DNA of 7,893 bases, taken from positions 1 through 7,893 of the forward strand of contig DTYY01000185.1 of assembly GCA_012961645.1 (NCBI GenBank), written 5' to 3'. Below, piece after piece: positions 1-5,789 of the stretch. A program made the translations under genes and the position numbers. The notes under the pieces were generated by a model. That model was not told where the DNA came from, searched no databases, and worked only from the letters and a program-made list of their open reading frames with translations. Within the stretch, counting starts at the first letter, position 1. Each line of letters begins with the position of its first letter. Source of the stretch: Methanosarcinales archaeon. GTDB lineage: Archaea > Halobacteriota > Methanosarcinia > Methanosarcinales > Methanogasteraceae.

Positions 1-597
1 AAGCGCATCTGTGTATCTGAGATCGATCTCGTGCTGAGAGGGTGCAACCTCGTGATGGCTATACTCCACCCTGATTCCCATCTTCTCAAGCGCAAAGACC
101 GTCTCTCTCCTGTAATCGGTTGCAAGATCAAGCGGTGTGAGATCAAAGTATCCACCTTTATCAAGGACTTCAGGAGTTTTCGAGTTCTGGAAGTAGAAGT
201 ATTCGAGTTCGGGTCCCACATACATCATAAGCCCCATCTTTGCTGCCCGCTCAAGGTTTCTCTTGAGTACATATCTCGGATCGCCCTCGTACGGTTTCCT
301 GTCCGGGGTCAGCACGTCCACGAACATCCGTGCGGTCGCATCCTCCTTTGGTCTCCATGGAAGCACCTGGAAGGTTGAGGTGTCTGGCATCGCGACCATA
401 TCGCTCTCCTCGATGTCCTGATATCCGGCGATCGATGATCCGTCAAACCCCATCCCGTTCTCTAGCGCGCCTTCAAGTTCCTCTTTCGTGATGGCAAAGC
501 TTTTGAGGACACCCATAATGTCTGTGAACCACAGTCGGATGAACTTCACATTCTTCTCCTCGACCGCGGTCATTACATCGTCTTTTGTTGTGGTCAT
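1..597 (-). CDS. glnA: Glutamine synthetase type I, N-terminal 199 residues (C-terminus beyond window)
   Basis: ATP-dependent ligation of ammonia to glutamate, the central cytoplasmic step of nitrogen assimilation; family members form dodecamers. The reverse strand reads open for exactly 199 codons from ATG at 597 to the window edge. Seen in the translation: the beta-grasp N-terminal domain with the signature GFDGSSIAGYQDIEESD (about 50-66), then the start of the catalytic domain with GPELEYF (128-134), whose Glu residues bind metal in this family, and EVAPSQHEIDLRY (183-195). The family is usually about 440-450 residues, so roughly 55% is missing only because the window ends. The start is backed by AGGTGAT three bases upstream. 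The gene is divergent from gatE across a 650-base gap. In methanogens glnA is commonly under nitrogen control by NrpR, but I found no clean GGTA-N6-TACC operator here. Confidence 0.96.
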   Translation of the reverse strand, partial: MTTTKDDVMTAVEEKNVKFIRLWFTDIMGVLKSFAITKEELEGALENGMGFDGSSIAGYQDIEESDMVAMPDTSTFQVLPWRPKEDATARMFVDVLTPDRKPYEGDPRYVLKRNLERAAKMGLMMYVGPELEYFYFQNSKTPEVLDKGGYFDLTPLDLATDYRRETVFALEKMGIRVEYSHHEVAPSQHEIDLRYTDAL

Positions 598-600
598 GTT

Positions 601-607
601 ATCACCT
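601..607 (-). promoter_or_regulatory. Ribosome-binding site of glnA
   Basis: On the minus strand AGGTGAT lies three bases before the ATG at 597. It matches the archaeal consensus GGAGGTGAT complementary to the 16S rRNA 3' end, and it supports this start over internal methionines. Confidence 0.75.
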
Positions 608-646
608 GTCGATTATTAAGCAAACACTAACTTTATTCCGTGTTTT

Positions 647-668
647 TGTACATAAGGTTTACGGTAAA
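647..668 (-). promoter_or_regulatory. Candidate glnA promoter region with an 11-base palindrome
   Basis: On the minus strand CTTATGTA (656-649) is a weak TATA-like element. A start about 25 bases downstream, near 625-630, would give a leader of about 30 bases carrying the AGGTGAT site. Immediately upstream, TTTACGGTAAA (658-668 on the plus strand) is a perfect odd palindrome (5-base arms around one base), placed where a repressor could cover the BRE element. The TATA match is imperfect, so both assignments are inference. Confidence 0.3.
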
Positions 669-830
669 TTCGGGCTCAGGATGGTATCATCGAGACCTGC
701 AATCTCACCACTTCGCGACCCAGCCTATGCATGATCGGGCCACACAAGACTTTATGTCTTTTGAGAAATGCGCCCCTATTCATAATCTCCTTTTCATAAC
801 TCCTTGTTTTCCTGGTTTCAGGATCATATA

Positions 831-846
831 TGGCGTTACTACGCCA
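831..846. repeat. Inverted repeat TGGCGT-TACT-ACGCCA
   Basis: A perfect 6-base inverted repeat with a 4-base loop, set in an AT-rich context (ATATA before, AAAATAT after). It could be a protein-binding dyad or a small hairpin in a transcript. No T-tract follows directly, so it is not an obvious terminator. Confidence 0.4.
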
Positions 847-899
847 AAATATCCAAGAGTCATCTTCTTCGCCCCTCTCTTTTCAAAATTCCATTCACT

Positions 900-1176
900 G
901 GTGATCTTATATGCGTGGTATCGTTCACCTCTCTTTTGCGTATTTCAACGCCTACTCGTCTTGAATGGTTTAACCCGGATCGGGTAGTTTACATATCACG
1001 AATATATGCGCAAGTAGGGAATAAAATTTCTGGTGAACGGATCGATGGTACGGCCGATAGGATGTTTGTCAGAAGGTGCCTATTTACGCAAAATTTGGAT
1101 CTGATTTGGGTGATCTACTGAAATGTCTCTTCCAATAAACCATTTCAGAATGACGGCTGATGCCACTCTTTTCTGA
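900..1176 (+). other. Three very short reading frames, each with a GGTGA leader (possible small proteins)
   Basis: GGTGAT (900-905) precedes ATG 911, which reads 17 codons to TGA at 962-964. GGTGA (1032-1036) precedes ATG 1045, which reads 19 codons to TGA at 1102-1104. GGGTGAT (1108-1114) precedes ATG 1123, which reads 17 codons to TGA at 1174-1176. Spacings of 5-8 bases suit archaeal initiation. The peptides (beginning MRGIVHLS, MVRPIGCL and MSLPINHF) match nothing I recognise. For the middle frame a TATA-like AATATAT (1001-1007) lies about 25 bases before the GGTGA. Coding status is not demonstrated and chance is possible. Confidence 0.2.
1118..1148. repeat. Inverted repeat CTGAAATG / CATTTCAG, 15-base loop
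   Basis: Perfect 8-base arms at 1118-1125 and 1141-1148 separated by 15 bases, about 70 bases before the gatE TATA box. The left arm contains the ATG at 1123 of one short frame, so if transcribed it could hide that start. The alternative is a regulator dyad upstream of gatE. Function unknown. Confidence 0.4.
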
Positions 1177-1215
1177 GACTTTTACGTACCAGTTCTCATG
1201 GAGTGGTGCGATAAC

Positions 1216-1225
1216 AAATATATAC
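1216..1225 (+). promoter_or_regulatory. gatE TATA box; probable leaderless transcript
   Basis: AAATATATAC is a good archaeal TATA element preceded by an A-rich BRE-like stretch. Its centre lies about 27 bases before the ATG at 1248, which puts the expected transcription start at or within a few bases of the start codon. No GGAGG/GGTGA-like sequence lies in the last 15 bases before the ATG, consistent with leaderless translation. ATATAC (1220-1225) also pairs with GTATAT (1233-1238), a small dyad around the initiation region. Confidence 0.6.
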
Positions 1226-1247
1226 TACGACGGTATATCCACAACAG

Positions 1248-3134
1248 ATGACCGACTCGAACAAATCCGATCTTGATTACAAAAGGCTTGGTCTCATGGC
1301 TGGGCTGGAGATTCACCAGCAACTCGATACTGCACATAAGCTCTTCTGCAACTGTCCGACGATGCTTCGGGATACGCGCGAATCAACTTACGAGTTTTTC
1401 AGATACCTGCGACCGACTCAGAGTGAGATGGGGGAGACTGATCAGGCAGCACTCGACGAGGCGAGGTTTATCCGGAAATTTATATACAAAGCATATCCGA
1501 GCACCTGTCTGGTCGAGAACGATGAAGAGCCGCCACGCGAGTTGAATGAGGAGGCGATCGATATCACACTCATGACTGCCAAGTTGCTGAATATGCAACC
1601 TGTTGACGAGATCCATGTCATGCGCAAACTCGTGATCGATGGCTCAAACACCACCGGATTCCAGCGCACATCGCTCGTTGCAACCGATGGACACTTCGAG
1701 ACATCGCACGGCCGGGTTGGCGTGGATGTGCTCTGCCTCGAGGAGGAGGCTTGCCAGCGGGTCGAGGAGAGGGCGGGCGCGGTTGTATTCTCACTCGACC
1801 GTCTCGGCATACCCTTAGTCGAGATCGGTACCGCTCCTGACATCGCAACACCGGCACATGCACGAGAAGCAGCCGAACACATCGGCATGGTCCTGCGCTC
1901 GACAGGGGTCGTGAAGCGGGGAATAGGCACGATCAGGCAGGATATCAACATCTCGATCGCGGATGGTGCAAGAGTAGAGGTTAAGGGTGTGCAGGAGCTT
2001 GATCTGATAGAGACGATCGTAAAGCAGGAGGCGCTCAGGCAGGTCAGGCTGCTTGAGATCAGAGACGAACTACAGAGGCGCGGAGCATCTGTCGGTGAAA
2101 TTGTAGATGTGACAGATATCTTTGAGGACACAGAGTCTGCGGTCATCAAAAAGAAGATGGGGAGCGTACTTGCTCTCCGTCTTTGCGGATTTGCAGGCAT
2201 GGTTGGAGCTGAGATTCAGCCAGACCGCCGTCTCGGATCCGAATTTTCGGACCGGGCAAAGAAAGCAGGAGTCGGGGGGGTGTTTCACACCGATGAATTG
2301 CCTGGCTACGGGATCACCGATCTCGAGGTCGAGAGATTGCGAGCAGGCGTTGATGCGAGGGGGGGTGATTGTGTGGTCATCGTTGCTGATGAGCACGACC
2401 GGGCGGCAAGTGCACTGCAGGCAGTCGTTCTGCGGGCAGAGCAGGCGCTTGCTGGCGTACCAGAGGAGACACGAAAGATGCTGCCAGCCGGCACCACCGC
2501 CTATCTGCGACCACTCCCGGGTGCCGCGCGAATGTATCCTGAGACCGATGTGCCCCCGGTGCAGGTCACCGGCAGAATCAATAAAATAACCACGCCCGAA
2601 CTGCTATCTGAGCGAAAAGATCGTTATGTCAGGGAATACAGTCTTTCGGATGATCTGGCACGTCAGATAGTATATTCGAGTCGTCTGGCGCTCTTCGAGG
2701 ACGTCATGGACACGGTGAGCGTGGACGGTTCTCTGGTGGTACGAACCCTGACCGCAACCCTGACCGAACTTAAAAAAGAAGGAGTCCTGATCGAAAAATT
2801 ACAAAACAATCATTTTTCAGAGATTTTTGGCCTGGTAGCAGATGGTAAAGTTGCGAAAGAGGGTATCATAGACATACTACGACTGCTTGCAGAGCAGCCC
2901 CACCTTTTGGCAGAAGATGCTGCAGCAAGTCTATGTCTCATCGGCATCGACGAGGAACAGACCGAGAACGTGATCGCAAGGGTTGTTACAGAGCGGCGTG
3001 ATTTTGTGCATGAACGGGGGATGGCTGCGCTCGGTCCGCTGATGGGCGTGGTGATGCAGGAACTGCGTGGCAAGGCGGACGGTAAGTTGATCAGCAAGAT
3101 GCTTACAGAAAAGATCGGCGAGGAGCTATCATGA
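1248..3134 (+). CDS. gatE: Glutamyl-tRNA(Gln) amidotransferase subunit E
   Basis: Kinase/amidotransferase subunit of the archaea-specific GatDE enzyme. It activates Glu-tRNA(Gln) with ATP and amidates it with ammonia released by GatD, supplying Gln-tRNA(Gln) in cells without GlnRS. The 628-residue length fits the family. Seen in order: the GatB/E catalytic domain with GLEIHQQLDTAHKLFCNCPT (19-38), the GatE-type RYLRPTQSEMGETD (52-65), DGSNTTGFQRTSLVA (131-145) and VGVDVLCLEEEACQ (157-170). An inserted AspRS-like GAD domain follows (about 285-400; RLCGFAGMVGAEIQPDRRLG at 311-330), then YPETDVPPV (430-438), and a YqeY-like tail ending in MQELRGKADGKLISKM (603-618). The essential partner GatD is not in this window. 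It is the first gene of a plus-strand block, and its TGA overlaps the ferredoxin ATG (ATGA). Two 7-base G runs inside (2274-2280, 2359-2365) stay in frame. Confidence 0.97.
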   Translation: MTDSNKSDLDYKRLGLMAGLEIHQQLDTAHKLFCNCPTMLRDTRESTYEFFRYLRPTQSEMGETDQAALDEARFIRKFIYKAYPSTCLVENDEEPPRELNEEAIDITLMTAKLLNMQPVDEIHVMRKLVIDGSNTTGFQRTSLVATDGHFETSHGRVGVDVLCLEEEACQRVEERAGAVVFSLDRLGIPLVEIGTAPDIATPAHAREAAEHIGMVLRSTGVVKRGIGTIRQDINISIADGARVEVKGVQELDLIETIVKQEALRQVRLLEIRDELQRRGASVGEIVDVTDIFEDTESAVIKKKMGSVLALRLCGFAGMVGAEIQPDRRLGSEFSDRAKKAGVGGVFHTDELPGYGITDLEVERLRAGVDARGGDCVVIVADEHDRAASALQAVVLRAEQALAGVPEETRKMLPAGTTAYLRPLPGAARMYPETDVPPVQVTGRINKITTPELLSERKDRYVREYSLSDDLARQIVYSSRLALFEDVMDTVSVDGSLVVRTLTATLTELKKEGVLIEKLQNNHFSEIFGLVADGKVAKEGIIDILRLLAEQPHLLAEDAAASLCLIGIDEEQTENVIARVVTERRDFVHERGMAALGPLMGVVMQELRGKADGKLISKMLTEKIGEELS

Positions 3135-3301
3135 TCAGCGTGAATCGATACAAGTGTGGATACTGCGGCGCGTGTGTCTCTGTCTGCCCGATCGGCGCGG
3201 TCGAGCTCATAGAGACATGGATCGAGATTGCAGATGACTGCACCGAATGCGGGATGTGTGCGGGGGTATGTCCGATCGGAGCGATCGAGGTGCTGAAATG
3301 A
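3131..3301 (+). CDS. Small 2x[4Fe-4S] ferredoxin, 56 residues
   Basis: Soluble electron carrier. The protein has two classical CxxCxxCxxxCP clusters: Cys 9, 12, 15 and 19 (CGYCGACVSVCP), and Cys 37, 40, 43 and 47 (CTECGMCAGVCP). The two halves are near-duplicates (VCPIGAVEL and VCPIGAIEV), and all eight cluster ligands are present. The ATG overlaps the gatE stop (ATGA), with AGGAG (3121-3125) five bases upstream. Its TGA in turn overlaps the ATG of the next gene. In Methanosarcina acetivorans a ferredoxin encoded beside geranylgeranyl reductase is needed for full lipid saturation by that enzyme, so the likely role here is electron donor to the downstream reductase. That partner assignment is inferred from position and precedent. 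Confidence 0.93.
   Translation: MISVNRYKCGYCGACVSVCPIGAVELIETWIEIADDCTECGMCAGVCPIGAIEVLK
3287..3292 (+). promoter_or_regulatory. Ribosome-binding site setting the geranylgeranyl reductase start at 3298
   Basis: GAGGTG lies five bases before ATG 3298. The frame is open further upstream to an ATG at 3247, but that would add 17 residues that are simply the ferredoxin coding sequence read out of frame. The GAGGTG site, the ATGA overlap and the family N-terminus (ERYDIIVVGAGPAG) all place the true start at 3298. Confidence 0.8.
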
Positions 3302-4482
3302 AGGAGAGATACGACATCATCGTCGTTGGTGCCGGACCGGCTGGCTCGATTGCTGCAAAGACCGCTGCTGCACACGGATCTGATGTATTGATGATCGAAA
3401 AGAGGCAGGAAATCGGAGATCCGGTCAGATGTGCGGAGGGCGTTGCGAAACCTCAGATCAAAGAGCATATAAAACCAGATGAGCGATGGATCGCAGCAGA
3501 GGTCAAAGGTTCACGAATCTATGCACCTGATGGTACCAGTGTTGAGCTATCAGAGGATGTTTCAGGCGCGGAGGTCGGATACACGCTTGAACGCAAGCTA
3601 TTTGACCGTGCGCTTGCCGACGAGGCGGCGCTTGCCGGAGCAGAGGTGCGCGTCAAGACACGGGCAACAGGCGTGATCATGGAGGATGGATACGTAAAAG
3701 GGATCACTGCCAGGCATCTCGGTGAGGAATATGAGATACGTGCAGATATCGTGATCGGCGCAGATGGCATCGAATCCAAGATCGGGCGGTGGGCAGGCAT
3801 CGACACCACGCTCAAACCATCAGAGATTGAGACCGGTGCACAGTTCCTGGTAACCGATATCGATATCGATCAGGATCGATGTGAATTCCATCTTGGAAAC
3901 ACGATAGCGCCATCCGGTTATCTATGGGTCTTTCCGAAGGGGAATCGATCTGCAAACATCGGGCTTGCGATCGGTGGCGATGTGTGCAGCCGTGGGAAGC
4001 GTCCGATCGATCTTTTGCGGAATTTTGTCGAAGAACGGTATCCAGACGGCAGGATCATCGAGCTCGTGGTTGGCGGCGTGCCGTCGTCCGGACCGCTTGA
4101 AGAGATGGTCGCAGACGGCTTGATGCTGGTCGGCGATGCAGCCCACCAGTCCGATCCGCTCACAGGCGGAGGCATCATCAACGCGATGAACGCCGGAAGC
4201 ATCGCCGGGGAGGTTGCAGCACATGCAGCCTCCGAAGGAGACGTCTCAAAAGCACGGTTGCAGGAATACGAGGCCATCTGGAGGGAGCGGCACGGCAAAC
4301 GACTTGAGAGGTCGCTTGCTGTGAAGAATCGCTTCGTGACGATGACCGACAGCGACCTGAACAAACTCGTACACTCTGTCGAGGGTATCGATTTCAGCAC
4401 GATGAACCTGTTTCAAATGCTGGGAATACTGGTTCGCAAAAACCCGCAAATGCTCTTCGGTCTGCGAAAGCTGTTTATGTAG
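3298..4482 (+). CDS. Digeranylgeranylglycerophospholipid reductase (geranylgeranyl reductase family)
   Basis: FAD-dependent reductase that saturates the double bonds of the geranylgeranyl chains of archaeal ether lipids, acting at the cytoplasmic face of the membrane. It has 394 residues, normal for the family. Seen: an N-terminal Rossmann FAD site GAGPAG (11-16) followed by MIEKRQEIGDP (32-42); CAEGV (45-49), with a Cys at the place of the family's conserved cysteine; IGADGIES (153-160); the family motif PSGYLWVFPKG (205-215); and the second FAD motif LMLVGDAAHQSDPLTGGGI (275-293). It overlaps the ferredoxin gene by four bases, implying translational coupling and a shared redox job. The closest alternative is another reductase of the same family, for example one acting on chlorophyll or quinone precursors. 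The archaeal context and ferredoxin neighbour favour membrane lipids. Confidence 0.93.
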   Translation: MKERYDIIVVGAGPAGSIAAKTAAAHGSDVLMIEKRQEIGDPVRCAEGVAKPQIKEHIKPDERWIAAEVKGSRIYAPDGTSVELSEDVSGAEVGYTLERKLFDRALADEAALAGAEVRVKTRATGVIMEDGYVKGITARHLGEEYEIRADIVIGADGIESKIGRWAGIDTTLKPSEIETGAQFLVTDIDIDQDRCEFHLGNTIAPSGYLWVFPKGNRSANIGLAIGGDVCSRGKRPIDLLRNFVEERYPDGRIIELVVGGVPSSGPLEEMVADGLMLVGDAAHQSDPLTGGGIINAMNAGSIAGEVAAHAASEGDVSKARLQEYEAIWRERHGKRLERSLAVKNRFVTMTDSDLNKLVHSVEGIDFSTMNLFQMLGILVRKNPQMLFGLRKLFM

Positions 4483-4566
4483 CAAGAAACCCCCACTTGT
4501 GGTCTCTCCATTTCGAGTGAAGCGAAGCCTTGCAGTCTCACCAACCCAAAGCATGGCACCCCTATG

Positions 4567-4599
4567 AATCAGAAGATTGATATCCCTTCGCTTCTGATT
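4567..4599. repeat. Perfect inverted repeat AATCAGAAG / CTTCTGATT before amrS
   Basis: Nine-base arms at 4567-4575 and 4591-4599 around a 15-base spacer, ending 17 bases before the amrS ATG. The spacer holds TTGATATC (4577-4584), the only TATA-like string in the gap. From there a transcript would begin near 4605, so the arms would flank the promoter as an operator might. Alternatively it is a hairpin at the end of the upstream transcript. No T-run follows, which weakens the terminator reading. Confidence 0.45.
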
Positions 4600-4606
4600 A
4601 TGCACC

Positions 4607-4610
4607 GGTG
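4607..4610 (+). promoter_or_regulatory. Ribosome-binding site setting the amrS start at 4617
   Basis: GGTG ends six bases before ATG 4617. An in-frame GTG at 4608 would add three residues but overlaps this site. Family members typically begin MKEA-x-FYEKL, which matches the product of the ATG at 4617. Confidence 0.55.
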
Positions 4611-4616
4611 TTGGTC

Positions 4617-5621
4617 ATGAAGGAAGCAATGTTTTATGAGAAGCTTGCCGATAACAGGGTTAAGTGCCATCTATGTAACCATTTCTGCGTGATTGGCGAG
4701 AACAAGCGTGGGATATGCTCTGTCAGGGAGAACAGGGATGGAACGCTATACAGCCTCGTGTACGGCAGGCTCGTGGCAAGCGACGTCGATCCGATCGAGA
4801 AGAAACCTCTCTTCAATTTCCTCCCGGGCACAAGGTCGTTTTCGATAGCAACCGCCGGATGCAATCTCAGGTGTCTATGGTGCCAGAACTGGTATATCAG
4901 CCAGTTAAAGAGCAAGCAAGAGATACCGGGGCAGGATATGGCACCTGAGGAGGTGGTGGATCTGGCAATAAGGAATAACTGCAAGACCATCGCCTACACA
5001 TACACCGAACCAACCATCTTCATCGAGTTCGCACTCGATGTGATGAAACTTGCGCACAACGCGGGGATCAAGAACGTCTTCGTTACGAACGGATACATAA
5101 GCAGCGAAGCCCTCCTTGAGATCTCACCATACCTTGACGCCGGCAACATCGATCTCAAGGCATTCAACGAAAAGACATACAGAAAGATGTGCGGAGCAGG
5201 GCTTGCGCCAGTCCTTGAGACCATCAGGTTATATCGGGAACTTGGCATCTGGCTCGAGGTGACCACGCTGGTGGTATCGACCGTCAATGATAGTGAAGAG
5301 GAGTTGCGAGAGATCGCAAGATTCATCGCAGACGTCGGCGTCGAGATTCCATGGCACATCACCAGATTCCATCCGCAGTACAAGTTTCTTGATGCGCCAT
5401 CAACCAGAATCGAAATTCTTCACAGAGCAAGAGAGATTGGCATCGAAGAGGGGCTAAGATATGTGTATGAGGGAAACATTCCCGGCACAGGAAACGAAAA
5501 TACGTACTGTTACCAGTGTAACAAGCTTCTTATCGAGCGGTTCGGTTTCAGCATCCTTCTCGATAAGATCGAGAACGGGAAGTGTTACAACTGCGGCGCG
5601 GAGATCGACGGGTTGTTGTAG
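4617..5621 (+). CDS. amrS: AmmeMemoRadiSam system radical SAM enzyme
   Basis: Radical S-adenosylmethionine enzyme of the pyruvate formate-lyase activase-like group; the natural substrate is not known to me. It has 334 residues. Seen: an N-terminal cysteine region CHLCNHFCVIGENKRGIC (17-34) that is characteristic of this subfamily, then the radical SAM cluster motif CNLRCLWC (82-89, CxxxCxxC; Cys 82, 86, 89) for a [4Fe-4S] cluster. Barrel segments follow (TYTEPTIF 128-135, VTNGYIS 156-162, NIDLKAFNEKTYRKM 177-191, WHITRFHPQYK 246-256). A C-terminal four-Cys site, CYQC (298-301) and CYNC (323-326), resembles a rubredoxin-like or zinc knuckle. The family name reflects frequent linkage to AMMECR1 and Memo proteins, but neither is in this window. 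It has its own gap and ribosome site, so it may be a separate transcription unit. Confidence 0.93.
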   Translation: MKEAMFYEKLADNRVKCHLCNHFCVIGENKRGICSVRENRDGTLYSLVYGRLVASDVDPIEKKPLFNFLPGTRSFSIATAGCNLRCLWCQNWYISQLKSKQEIPGQDMAPEEVVDLAIRNNCKTIAYTYTEPTIFIEFALDVMKLAHNAGIKNVFVTNGYISSEALLEISPYLDAGNIDLKAFNEKTYRKMCGAGLAPVLETIRLYRELGIWLEVTTLVVSTVNDSEEELREIARFIADVGVEIPWHITRFHPQYKFLDAPSTRIEILHRAREIGIEEGLRYVYEGNIPGTGNENTYCYQCNKLLIERFGFSILLDKIENGKCYNCGAEIDGLL

Positions 5622-5738
5622 GCACTATCTAAGAAATCTGGGTTGTGTATCTGTCGATTACTGGATTTAAGCACCCGTGTAATGTGGGCAGTCGCAAACA
5701 CCTAGGGACAACCCCTGAAAACCTCTATGGATGCGAAG

Positions 5739-5746
5739 ATATTTAT
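5739..5746 (+). promoter_or_regulatory. Candidate rpoK promoter (TATA box)
   Basis: ATATTTAT lies after a purine-rich GCGAAG stretch. A start about 25 bases downstream falls near 5768, just before the AGGAGGT ribosome site at 5773. The rest of the gap from 5622 to 5738 shows no gene or clear RNA. Confidence 0.5.
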
Positions 5747-5772
5747 CTGCGGTGTATCACATAGAATAAAAC

Positions 5773-5779
5773 AGGAGGT
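5773..5779 (+). promoter_or_regulatory. Ribosome-binding site of rpoK, supporting a TTG start
   Basis: AGGAGGT is the strongest ribosome site in the window and ends ten bases before TTG 5790. No in-frame ATG or GTG lies between them, and the following residues ([18 protein letters not shown]) match the usual RpoK N-terminus. TTG is therefore the likely initiator. Confidence 0.65.
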
Positions 5780-5789
5780 TGCAACCACA

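Larger units (their letters stand above)
598..1247. other. 650-base divergent intergenic region between glnA and gatE
   Basis: No convincing large gene lies here. The longest open stretches (about 115 and 105 codons on the plus strand, from 640 and 804) translate to low-quality sequence with no recognisable family. No tRNA or CRISPR pattern was seen. The region is AT-richer than the flanking genes and pyrimidine-rich on the plus strand around 770-960. It contains an imperfect tandem repeat (CATAATCTCCTTTT at 781-794, then CATAACTCCTTGTTTT at 795-810). CCTCTCTTTT is also repeated directly at 874-883 and 928-937. Several inverted repeats and three short frames with ribosome-site-like leaders are listed separately. 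It is long for an archaeal divergent spacer and could hold an unannotated small RNA, regulatory sites or a decayed gene. Confidence 0.6.

Noticed and set aside
31..378. Plus-strand frame of 115 codons
   Set aside because: It is antisense to a clear glutamine synthetase coding sequence and has no family resemblance.
746..760. Small hairpin AAGAC-TTTAT-GTCTT followed by TT
   Set aside because: Five-base stem with no gene ending upstream on that strand; too short to call a terminator.
640..1121. Two open stretches of 115 and 105 codons on the plus strand in the divergent gap
   Set aside because: They overlap in different frames, lack a ribosome site at their first ATG, show no recognisable domain, and are rich in aromatic and Cys residues in the way of random translation of a pyrimidine-rich stretch.
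1442..2200. Minus-strand frame of 252 codons
   Set aside because: Antisense shadow of gatE, Ser-rich with no domain.
4493..4502. CCAC-TT-GTGG just after the reductase stop as a terminator
   Set aside because: Four-base stem with a two-base loop is not stable, and no T-run follows.
5651..5672. Similarity of TGTCGATTA...TTAAGCA to 607-621 upstream of glnA
   Set aside because: Matches of this length are expected by chance in 8 kb, and the spacing differs by six bases.
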